Shown piece after piece: positions 1 through 4,666 of a stretch of 10,670 nt of DNA. The position numbers and the translations under genes are program-made. The notes under the pieces are model-generated. The model searched no databases and was not told the origin of the DNA. It saw nothing but the letters and a program-made list of their open reading frames with translations. The first letter of the stretch is position 1, and each line of letters opens with the position of its first letter. Source of the stretch: an uncultured Azospirillum sp. (GTDB lineage Bacteria > Pseudomonadota > Alphaproteobacteria > Azospirillales > Azospirillaceae); assembly GCF_946480385.1 (NCBI RefSeq), contig NZ_CAMLJP010000161.1, positions 1 to 10,670 on the forward strand. The letters are read 5' to 3'.

Positions 1-642
1 GGCGGCCGGTGCGGGGGCGGGGGCGGGGGCGGGGGCGGGCTGCGCCGGGGCAGCGGGCGCCTTGGCTTTGTGGAGCGGGACGACGTTGGTGGTGGCGGGA
101 TCGGCAGGGGTTGGGGCGGTTGCCGGTGCGCTGTTGGCGGCGGGAGCCGGGGCCGATTCGGCGTCTTCCTCTTCCGCTTCCTCCGCCTCGGCGGCTTCCC
201 TGTCCGCCATATCGGCGAAGAAGGTTCCGGTGCCCTCAAGCTCCAGCCACGCCGCATCCAAGGCGGTGGTCATTGAGGGTGGGCCGAACTTCGCTTTCTC
301 GGCATGGTGGTCGTAGAGGCACCGCACCTTCCGAGCGTTGATGTCCGCCGGGACGAAGATGTGCAGCGGGCGCTCGACGCCGGCCGGGTCGCGGGCGTTG
401 ATGATGTCGACCAGATCGTCGAACTCATCGGGCGCCAGGTCGCGGGCACCCCACAGCGGGTCGATCTTGTCCCGGACGAGCCGGCCGAAGGCGCCGTGCG
501 GCAGGTCCTGCGCCGGCCCGAAAATCTCGACGTCGTTCGCGCCTTTCCTCAGCATGATTGAGGTGGGGTCGACGAGGCCTCGGGGCGCGGTCAGTGCGGC
601 GAACAGAGGCCGATCATTGATGCAGGAGCTGGGGATCGGCAT
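1..642 (-). CDS. Hypothetical phage protein with Ala/Pro-rich tail (C-terminus beyond window)
   Basis: The reading frame opens at ATG (642-640) and stays open for 214 codons to the left edge without a stop, so the gene is incomplete here. I do not recognise the family. Residues 1 to about 145 look like a folded domain with mixed charge and several aromatics (for example RLVRDKIDPLWGARDL and CLYDHHAEKAKFG). A very acidic stretch follows (about 147-162, Glu/Ala/Asp), then a long Ala/Pro/Thr linker that ends in tandem Ala-Pro dipeptides at the window edge. Such a linker normally joins two domains, so a second domain may lie outside. The start is 3 bases after the stop of the 55-residue gene (TGA-GCC-ATG), which indicates the same transcript. 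A GGTGGGG stretch a few bases upstream may serve as ribosome binding site. That it is coding is fairly sure from operon position and composition; its function is unknown. Confidence 0.7.
   Translation of the reverse strand, partial: MPIPSSCINDRPLFAALTAPRGLVDPTSIMLRKGANDVEIFGPAQDLPHGAFGRLVRDKIDPLWGARDLAPDEFDDLVDIINARDPAGVERPLHIFVPADINARKVRCLYDHHAEKAKFGPPSMTTALDAAWLELEGTGTFFADMADREAAEAEEAEEEDAESAPAPAANSAPATAPTPADPATTNVVPLHKAKAPAAPAQPAPAPAPAPAPAA
11..40 (+). repeat. (GGGGGC)n tandem hexamer tract
   Basis: Four G5 runs separated by single C residues, followed by a G3 run, form a tandem hexanucleotide tract. On the minus strand it encodes the Ala-Pro dipeptides of the partial CDS. The G-rich strand fits the pattern of a G-quadruplex-forming sequence. 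It is also prone to slippage in steps of two codons, which would change linker length without breaking the frame. Confidence 0.75.
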
Positions 643-645
643 GGC

Positions 646-813
646 TCACCCCACCGTTTCGACGGGCGGGCGCTTGGTAGCTTCCCGCAGGCGAGCGCGC
701 TCGTCGGCGTGGAGGCAGAGCCGCAGGCGGTGGGTGGCAGTCTCGGCCGGGGAGATGGTAGCGACCGCGGCGGCAACGCGCGCCGCAACCCGCCGGATGA
801 TGTTGGCCGCCAT
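646..813 (-). CDS. Small hypothetical phage protein (55 aa)
   Basis: Starts at ATG (813-811), whose A is shared with the TGA stop of the upstream ASCH/MazG-like gene (TGATG). Translation is therefore probably coupled. It ends in TGA at 648-646, 3 bases before the next start. The protein is basic: a helical Ala/Val/Arg-rich N-terminus (MAANIIRRVAARVAAAVATI) is followed by a charged segment (LHADERARLREATKRP). The frame remains open for some distance upstream of this ATG, but that extension runs antiparallel to nothing and merely reads the upstream gene in another frame, giving Arg/Pro-rich sequence typical of a shadow. I recognise no family. The N-terminal helix could be amphipathic or membrane-associated, which is a guess. 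Tight packing on both sides is the main reason to believe it. Confidence 0.6.
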   Translation of the reverse strand: MAANIIRRVAARVAAAVATISPAETATHRLRLCLHADERARLREATKRPPVETVG

Positions 814-1982
814 CAGGCGGCACCCCGGTGATAGGCATGACCGGTGCCGTCCGGGGTCCACTTGCGGGTCCGGTTGATCGCCATCTTGGCGTCGATGGCT
901 TCGCGGAGGCTGTGACCGTAGCATCCGCACAGCTCCTCCAGGCCTCCGATCACGGCCCGGAGGAGCCCGCAGGCGGTGGTGTGAGCGTTGGGGTTGCGGT
1001 CTTCGCTGTCGACGCAATCGTCCACCTCCCTCACGAGCGTACCGAGGTGGGTCAGGACGTAGCCGGCCAGCTTGACGGGGCGGCGGATCATCGGGGCGGA
1101 AGGCAGGAAGAGCCAGTCGGTCAGGCGCAGAAGCTCGCCGATGTCGGCGAGGATCAGCGCCGTGTCGGCCGCCTCTTCGACGATCTTCTCCGGCGGGGCG
1201 TCGGACGTGATGGCGCGGAACAGCTCGGCCGCTTCTTCGGCGGCGCGGGCTATGGTCCGCATGGGGCTGGACGGTCCGAAGGTCTCGCGCTTCCAGGCCA
1301 TGATGGTGGCCTGGGTCTCGCGCGGCTTGGACGGAACGGGGGCGGCTTTGGCCGACATGACGTCCTCCGGGCAGGGCTGTTGAGGGGCGTCCGCTGGCGT
1401 CGCGAGGGTGAAGGTCACCTCGGCGAAGGCCTTGACGGACTGGTGGCGAAATTCGAGGAGGCGATTCGCGGCGAGCGCTTCAGCGCGGGTCACCTTGCGG
1501 ACCGAGACGATCTCGGCGTCGACCGGGCGCTTCCGGCCCTTGGGGGCGGAGAAGATCGAGATGCGGGCCTTGCGGCCGGGGCGGCATGCGGTGCGACCGT
1601 GCTTGGCCGCGTTGTAGGGGAGATGCAGCACCGTCCGCTCGCCTCGGCGGATCTCGTTCATCTCGCCTTCGGTGGCGTCGAGCGAGATCGGGCCGGGATC
1701 GCCGTCGGGGAAATGGCGGCGGAGGATGTCCACCACCTTGTTGGTGACGAACCTCATTGCGTCGGTGGGGATGCGATGCTTGACCAGGCCGCCCCGATGC
1801 CCGAGGACATCGGTCAGGTGGGCAACCCACACGCGGGCGCCGTCGTCCACCTCGGTGCCGAAGGTGCCGATCACGACGCCGTCCAGGGTGATGACCTTGG
1901 AGGCCGGCGAGATGTCAAGGCGGGCGGAGACCGTCTTGTAGTCGATCACCGGCCAAGCGGGGGTGGCGAGGGCGTCGGTCAC
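813..1982 (-). CDS. ASCH-like domain fused to MazG-like (DUF550-type) nucleotide pyrophosphohydrolase
   Basis: 389 residues from a GTG start (1982-1980) that overlaps the HNH gene's stop by 4 bases (GTGA). The C-terminal half resembles phage dATP/dGTP diphosphohydrolases of the MazG superfamily. The metal-binding EExxE...ExxD pattern is present as E249, E250, E253 and E270, D273 with 16 residues between. It ends in KMAINRTRKWTPDGTGHAYH (366-385), like the Lys/Asn/Arg and Gly-rich tails of that family. Such enzymes hydrolyse dNTPs to dNMP and pyrophosphate and can reshape nucleotide pools during phage growth. In the N-terminal half, residues about 105-195 (GEMNEIRRGERTV, then AEIVSVRKVTRAEAL) look like an ASCH nucleic-acid-binding fold, with less certainty. 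Residue Met209 lies right behind a strong GGAGGA ribosome site, so the MazG part may also be made alone. The MazG-like call is fairly good; the ASCH call is tentative. Confidence 0.7.
   Translation of the reverse strand: MTDALATPAWPVIDYKTVSARLDISPASKVITLDGVVIGTFGTEVDDGARVWVAHLTDVLGHRGGLVKHRIPTDAMRFVTNKVVDILRRHFPDGDPGPISLDATEGEMNEIRRGERTVLHLPYNAAKHGRTACRPGRKARISIFSAPKGRKRPVDAEIVSVRKVTRAEALAANRLLEFRHQSVKAFAEVTFTLATPADAPQQPCPEDVMSAKAAPVPSKPRETQATIMAWKRETFGPSSPMRTIARAAEEAAELFRAITSDAPPEKIVEEAADTALILADIGELLRLTDWLFLPSAPMIRRPVKLAGYVLTHLGTLVREVDDCVDSEDRNPNAHTTACGLLRAVIGGLEELCGCYGHSLREAIDAKMAINRTRKWTPDGTGHAYHRGAA
1358..1371 (-). promoter_or_regulatory. Internal ribosome binding site inside the ASCH/MazG gene
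   Basis: On the minus strand the sequence CCGGAGGACGTC precedes an in-frame ATG (1358-1356, Met209). GGAGGA lies 5 to 6 bases from the start, an almost ideal Shine-Dalgarno element and better than that of the annotated GTG start. Initiation here would give a separate 181-residue MazG-like protein. Alternatively this is the only true start of the MazG gene, and the upstream part is a separate coding region read through in the same frame. Confidence 0.55.
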
Positions 1983-2335
1983 CGCTGCGCCTCCGTCTTC
2001 TGGAGGTGACGCTTCCAGGCCGGCGACGCGGCTGCGAACTCGCGGGCCAAGGCCTTCATGTCGATCCGATGGCGGGTCTCGAAGGCCGGCTCGCCGATGG
2101 CGTGCTGTTCCTGGTGGTGCTCACGGCACAGGCTGATCGTCCAGTTGTCGGACGGCTTCATGCCGATGCCGCCGTCGGTTCCGGTGCGGACGTGGGCGGC
2201 CTCAATCGGCATGCCCTTGCAGCCGGGCACCGAACACTGATGGGATCGGACGAATTTCAGGTGGGCAGAGCTGCGAGCGCGCTTTTCCCGGCCGGTACCG
2301 GCGGTGTCGCGCTTGATGCGGGCTGGGAGAGCCAT
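1979..2335 (-). CDS. HNH-type endonuclease, Ref/YbcO (DUF968)-like
   Basis: 118 residues. The core has the layout of small phage HNH nucleases: a Cys pair (C34 and C39 in CSVPGC), then EAAHVR with H48, then ISLCREHHQEQH with C70, H73, H74 and H78. The Cys/His set would bind a structural zinc, and the histidines would form the beta-beta-alpha metal active site. YbcO and the P1 Ref protein share the pattern of a Cys pair, an AAHvR-like strand and a C..HH...H helix. These are DNA nucleases linked to recombination or replication in phage early regions. The basic N-terminus (KRDTAGTGREKRARSSAHLK) fits DNA contact. It overlaps the following GTG start by 4 bases. The ATG at 2335 has no obvious strong ribosome site. 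The HNH fold is quite sure; the exact role is inferred from the family. Confidence 0.82.
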   Translation of the reverse strand: MALPARIKRDTAGTGREKRARSSAHLKFVRSHQCSVPGCKGMPIEAAHVRTGTDGGIGMKPSDNWTISLCREHHQEQHAIGEPAFETRHRIDMKALAREFAAASPAWKRHLQKTEAQR

Positions 2336-2569
2336 AGCGGCGGTCTCTGGTGGAGGTGCCGCGCTCTATCGGGTAGGCGGCTTGCCGGCGGGCTACCTCG
2401 TTTGCTCCGAGTGTCCGCAACGGCCTATGGCCCCACCCTGGGCAGGGTAAGGGGCTTGGAAAGGTGGCCGGCAGCCGCCGGGTTGCCGGCCATAAGTCGA
2501 GGGAGGAAACGCCGCGCGCCGGGGATGGATTGGCGCGCAGCCTCGGACGCGGGCGATCCGCGAAGCTGA
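2336..2569 (-). other. Gene-free gap with hairpins inside the phage operon
   Basis: The only sizeable gap in the otherwise packed early operon. I see no convincing small gene; a 22-codon frame (ATG at about 2494) lacks a ribosome site. It contains a perfect 8-bp stem GGCCGGCA/TGCCGGCC (2466-2473 and 2484-2491, 10-base loop) and next to it ACCCTG-GG-CAGGGT (about 2436-2449). No U-tract follows either, so a classical terminator is unlikely. RNA processing, attenuation or simple leftover sequence are possible. Confidence 0.4.
2466..2491 (-). repeat. 8-bp-stem inverted repeat in the gap upstream of the HNH gene
   Basis: GGCCGGCA at 2466-2473 pairs perfectly with TGCCGGCC at 2484-2491 across a 10-base loop. 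In the minus-strand transcript it would form a stable GC-rich stem between the 80-residue gene and the HNH gene. Without a following U-run it is not a typical intrinsic terminator. Confidence 0.45.
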
Positions 2570-2812
2570 TTAAGCTGGGACGAGGTCCTCGATCCGTCCT
2601 GCCGCCCAAACCCAGGCGGTGACGGGGTTGGTGAAGTGCTGGTCAGAGGCCTCCAGCGCGAGCGTGCCGGCGACGTCATGGGGCACGCTGTCGATGCCGT
2701 GGCAGCAGCCGGCGGCGCATTCGATGCTGATGGTCAGGCGTCCGGGCCGGGTGTCGGTCTCGATCTTCATCGTGGCGGCGCCCATGGGGCGGATGATGTG
2801 GTCGTCCATCAC
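2570..2812 (-). CDS. Small hypothetical phage protein (80 aa)
   Basis: Follows the antirepressor gene directly. It can start at GTG 2812-2810 (GTGA overlap with the upstream TGA) or at ATG 2809-2807 (TGATG overlap). A GGGAGGG element 5 bases before the GTG and 8 before the ATG supports initiation at this junction, with the ATG perhaps preferred. It ends in TAA at 2572-2570. The middle reads as alternating strands (RPGRLTISIECAAG, then GTLALEA), with three Cys in AAGCCHGI plus a nearby Cys, and a C-terminal aromatic segment (VTAWVWAAGRIEDL). I do not recognise a family. The cysteines are too few and too close to claim a zinc finger. Operon position and ribosome site make it a believable gene of unknown function. 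Confidence 0.65.
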   Translation of the reverse strand: MMDDHIIRPMGAATMKIETDTRPGRLTISIECAAGCCHGIDSVPHDVAGTLALEASDQHFTNPVTAWVWAAGRIEDLVPA

Positions 2813-3582
2813 GCATTCCCTCCCGGATGGTTGCCGTTGATGCCCTTGGCGCCCGGCACCACCATCGCCAGACGGGCCAGCCCCTTCGGCGTGACGTGGA
2901 CGCGCTCCACCGTCTTGTCCGTGCCGTCGTCGCGCGGGAAGGTAGTGACCTTGTGGACGAGGTAGCCCTGCTGGATCTTGTCCTGATAGGCGATGTCGCC
3001 TGACTTTCCGGCCCGGCTGTATACCCAGCGGTTCGAGCGCATGAAGTCGAAGAGCGCCTTCGGCCGGATCTGAAGCGCCTTGGCAGCGTCAGTCGGGGAC
3101 ATGGAGCCGTCGGCATTGGCGATGCGGTCAAAAGCGGCGACGGTCGGCTTGGTGGCTTCGATCTGCGCCTTCTGCCGCTCTATGGTGTCCGCCTGATCGG
3201 CGGCCAGTCGCAGCGCCTCGGAAAGGGTCTGCGGGATGGCGAAGCTGGCGGTCTGGGGCTGACCGTAGGAGCCGGTCTTCCGGATGGCCGGCAGAACCTC
3301 CGCGGTCACCCACTTCTTGAAGCGCTTCGCCGCCGGCTTGCGGCTGGTCAGGATCAGGGAGTAGAGGCCGGATTCGTTGATGACCACCACCTCTTGGGCG
3401 CCGCCAAGGGTCTCGATAGTATCGACCCCCTTTTCATCGTCATCCAGACGACGGGCCGCATCGGACGAATTGCCGATCTCCAGCACCCTGCACACGTCAG
3501 CCAACACGAACCAGGGTTCGCCGGATCGGTCGGTGACGCGGACGGCGATGCCGTCGAAATTGAAGGGGATAAGATTGCTCAT
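2809..3582 (-). CDS. Phage antirepressor: BRO-N domain plus KilA-C (ANT) domain
   Basis: 257 residues with two recognisable domains. Residues about 8-105 are a BRO family N-terminal domain: WFVLADVCRVLEI, ARRLDDDEKG, VVVINESGLYSLILTSRKPAAKRFKKWVTAEVLPAIRKTGSYG in outline. A helical linker (118-145) leads to a KilA-C/phage antirepressor domain (about 150-245: FDRIANADGSMSPTDAAKALQI, then the FMRSNRWVYSR region and VTPKGLARLA). Proteins of this layout (Ant of P22-like and other temperate phages) inactivate the phage repressor and favour lytic growth, or bind DNA themselves. It is the second gene after the alpA-side promoter, which is controlled by operator repeats next to the short repressor gene, so a role against that repressor is likely. 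The ATG is preceded by AGAGG at a 7-base distance. The domain call is strong; the target is inferred. Confidence 0.9.
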   Translation of the reverse strand: MSNLIPFNFDGIAVRVTDRSGEPWFVLADVCRVLEIGNSSDAARRLDDDEKGVDTIETLGGAQEVVVINESGLYSLILTSRKPAAKRFKKWVTAEVLPAIRKTGSYGQPQTASFAIPQTLSEALRLAADQADTIERQKAQIEATKPTVAAFDRIANADGSMSPTDAAKALQIRPKALFDFMRSNRWVYSRAGKSGDIAYQDKIQQGYLVHKVTTFPRDDGTDKTVERVHVTPKGLARLAMVVPGAKGINGNHPGGNA

Positions 3583-3659
3583 GGCAAACCTCTGGCGTTC
3601 GCGCCAGATCAGCCGGCGCGTGGGCTGGTGTTCGGATTGTTTCGGGGAAGAGGTGAGGC

Positions 3660-3956
3660 TCAGTGAGCCGGGTGCGCAGCAGAACCGGGCGGGCGTCCGC
3701 GCTTGCGGGCCGGCTTCGGGGGCTCGGGGACTTTGGCGATCGGGTCGCGAATGATGGGGGCGCGAGCGCCGCGCGCACGGTCACCTATCCAGGCGACGAT
3801 ATCGCTTTCCATCCAGCCGACGGCGTTCGCGCCGATCTGGACGCGCTTGGGAAACTTGCCGGCCTTTTCCAGCCGGTCAACGTGCATTCTGCTATAGCCG
3901 CCAATGCGGCTCTGCATTTCCTTGAAACGCAGAATACGGTCGGGGGTGGTGCTCAT
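3660..3956 (-). CDS. alpA: AlpA-family phage transcriptional regulator with AT-hook-like tail
   Basis: 98 residues. Residues about 7-60 match the AlpA winged-helix type found in phage regulators and excisionases: ILRFKEMQSRIGGYSRMHVDRLEKAG, then FPKRVQIG and VGWMESDIVAWI. The first part is the helix-turn-helix; the tryptophan/acidic segment closes the domain. Members act as transcriptional regulators of integrase or early genes, or as excisionases. The C-terminus (81-91, KPARKRGRPPG) has the GRP core flanked by Lys/Arg of an AT-hook, a minor-groove binder of AT-rich DNA, unusual for this short family. It is the first gene after the operator-controlled promoter at 4018-4047. The ATG at 3956 has only a weak GGCAGG ribosome site 4 bases away. 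Start and family are well supported; the name alpA is by family, not proven orthology. Confidence 0.85.
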   Translation of the reverse strand: MSTTPDRILRFKEMQSRIGGYSRMHVDRLEKAGKFPKRVQIGANAVGWMESDIVAWIGDRARGARAPIIRDPIAKVPEPPKPARKRGRPPGSAAHPAH

Positions 3957-3995
3957 ATGCCTGCCCGCTAGGTGATTGCGGAGGCGTGACGGTGT

Positions 3996-4005
3996 GTGAC
4001 GTCAC
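3996..4005. promoter_or_regulatory. GTGACGTCAC palindrome in the alpA leader
   Basis: A perfect 10-bp palindrome lies about 10 bases downstream of the expected transcription start of the alpA promoter. A third GTGAC copy lies 5 bases further left (3986-3990). The position suits a second regulator binding site, possibly for AlpA itself, but the motif is short and could be chance. Confidence 0.3.
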
Positions 4006-4017
4006 GTTATGCAGGGC

Positions 4018-4047
4018 ATTATTTCCATCTGATAGATTTTCTGTCAA
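4018..4047 (-). promoter_or_regulatory. Early-operon promoter (alpA promoter)
   Basis: On the minus strand TTGACA (4047-4042, perfect -35) is followed after 18 bases by AATAAT (4023-4018, 5 of 6 to the -10 consensus). Initiation would fall near 4011, leaving a leader of about 55 bases before the alpA ATG. It is the best sigma70-type promoter in the window. The -35 box sits in the spacer between the two arms of a 20-bp inverted repeat, so binding there would exclude RNA polymerase. Confidence 0.75.
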
Positions 4048-4072
4048 CAAGAAAAATCTATCAGATGGAAAT
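4021..4072. repeat. 20-bp inverted repeat: double operator around the alpA promoter
   Basis: The left arm ATTTCCATCTGATAGATTTT (4021-4040) is perfectly complementary to the right arm at 4053-4072, with a 12-base spacer. Each arm contains an 11-bp dyad, ATCT-N3-AGAT: 4027-4037 between -10 and -35, and 4056-4066 just upstream of -35. The dyad centres are 29 bp apart. This is the expected layout for two dimer sites of a helix-turn-helix repressor, plausibly the product of the adjacent XRE gene. Alternatives are a transcript hairpin ending the repressor message (no U-tract follows on the minus strand) or a recombination site. Confidence 0.75.
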
Positions 4073-4126
4073 TTATGGCGGTTCAAGCGGGGGCTTGAAA
4101 CGGAATACCAAGAAGCTGTCAAACTG

Positions 4127-4453
4127 TCACTGTTGATCTCTTCTGAGTTTTTCAAGCCTTTCCCGAGCGTCTTCCATATTGCTATTAATATTCTCCACCA
4201 AAACACGATCCATGTGATCGGTAATTCCAAATAAAATAAAATCGCTTGTTAATCCCTTTTCAATGAGTTTTCGCAATCTATGTGGCGGTGGCGCATATCC
4301 ATGCTTCAAATTGGTGGAATAAGTGTTCTGTGCTATTCCAAGTAGAGATGCCATGTCTCCGTTTTTCATGCCAAAGTGCAATCTTATTGCCTCAAGTCTT
4401 GTTACATACTCGTCATCGAACTTTTTTTGTTCCTCATCTTTTTTGGCTGCCAT
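4127..4453 (-). CDS. XRE-type helix-turn-helix phage repressor (short, no peptidase domain)
   Basis: 108 residues from ATG 4453, preceded by CGGGGAATAAG (GGGGA about 6 bases upstream). Residues about 20-66 form a lambda-Cro/XRE-like helix-turn-helix: LEAIRLHFGMKNGDMASLLGI is helix 1 and 2, AQNTYSTNLKHG the turn and recognition helix, then PPPHRLRKLIEKGL. The C-terminus (about 80-108, charged and helical) may mediate dimerisation. It lacks the S24/LexA-like autocleavage domain of lambda CI, so RecA-driven self-cleavage is not expected. Inactivation by the antirepressor two genes downstream is the natural alternative. The gene is markedly AT-rich compared with everything else here, a sign of foreign origin. 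It lies upstream of, and in the same direction as, the operon it probably controls, unlike the divergent lambda layout. Domain call strong; targets inferred. Confidence 0.85.
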   Translation of the reverse strand: MAAKKDEEQKKFDDEYVTRLEAIRLHFGMKNGDMASLLGIAQNTYSTNLKHGYAPPPHRLRKLIEKGLTSDFILFGITDHMDRVLVENINSNMEDARERLEKLRRDQQ

Positions 4454-4514
4454 CTTATTCCCCGTTCATTAATTTGAAAAATGCAAGACACTCGCCGGTC
4501 GTTACATTGTTTCT

Positions 4515-4525
4515 GTCAGATAGAT
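4515..4525. promoter_or_regulatory. Third, degenerate operator upstream of the repressor gene
   Basis: GTCAGATAGAT matches the ATCTGATAGAT operator dyad at 9 of 11 positions. It is preceded by the same TTTCTGTCA string (4510-4518) that flanks the left operator arm (4038-4046). It overlaps the possible -10 box of the repressor promoter, which fits autorepression with a weaker site than those at the early promoter. Confidence 0.5.
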
Positions 4526-4552
4526 ATAACATGGCATAACGCCAGCCAACAA
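4523..4552 (-). promoter_or_regulatory. Possible promoter of the repressor gene
   Basis: On the minus strand TTGTTG (4552-4547) and TATATC (4528-4523) are separated by 18 bases, about 70 bases upstream of the repressor ATG. Both boxes are imperfect (4 of 6 each), so this is weaker than the alpA promoter. The region is AT-rich, and other pairings are possible. Confidence 0.35.
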
Positions 4553-4608
4553 GAACGGGATGGTTACATGTCGCGTAATGGTTGTTACCCGTTTGTTACC
4601 CAATAAAT

Positions 4609-4639
4609 CAGAGGCGACCCATGCTAGGGGCCGCCTCTG
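4609..4639 (-). terminator. Terminator-like hairpin behind the SDR gene
   Basis: CAGAGGCG (4609-4616) pairs perfectly with CGCCTCTG (4632-4639). CCC/GGG pairing continues inside after a small internal loop, leaving a loop of about 6 bases (ATGCTA). On the minus strand the stem is followed by ATTTATT, a modest U-rich tail. It lies about 20 bases beyond the SDR stop, so it most likely ends the SDR transcript and insulates it from the repressor gene. Confidence 0.6.
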
Positions 4640-4651
4640 GGTAAGCGACAT

Positions 4652-4666
4652 TCAGTAAGTTACTGA
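4652..4666. repeat. 15-bp palindrome over the SDR stop codon
   Basis: TCAGTAAGTTACTGA has perfect 7-bp arms around one central base and includes the TAA stop of the SDR gene. At the seam between phage-like and chromosomal DNA, this could be part of an attachment core or just a helper stem of the terminator. The matching copy at the other end of the element would lie outside the window. Confidence 0.4.

Larger units (their letters stand above)
4501..4601 (+). repeat. Helically phased GTTAC direct repeats near the element boundary
   Basis: GTTAC occurs in the same orientation at 4501, 4563, 4584 and 4595, with spacings of 62, 21 and 11 bases, all near multiples of the 10.5-bp helical turn. The last two are part of a longer direct repeat TTGTTACCC (4582-4590 and 4593-4601). 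Phased short direct repeats at a prophage end resemble integrase arm-type or excisionase sites. No integrase is in view, so the role is inferred. Confidence 0.4.

Noticed and set aside
828..2009. Long plus-strand open frame (393 codons) opposite the ASCH/MazG and neighbouring genes
   Set aside because: It is rich in Gly/Ala/Asp/His with no recognisable domain and mirrors the high-GC minus-strand genes, which have clear motifs and overlapping start/stop junctions.
4021..4072. The 20-bp inverted repeat as an intrinsic terminator of the repressor gene
   Set aside because: No U-run follows the stem on the minus strand, and the spacer contains a perfect -35 box with a matching -10. Operator is the better reading, though an extra RNA role is not excluded.
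3986..4234. Plus-strand 82-codon frame that would be divergent from alpA, like a Cro or repressor gene
   Set aside because: It is read from the operator repeat and antisense to the repressor 3' end, has no ribosome site and no helix-turn-helix pattern.
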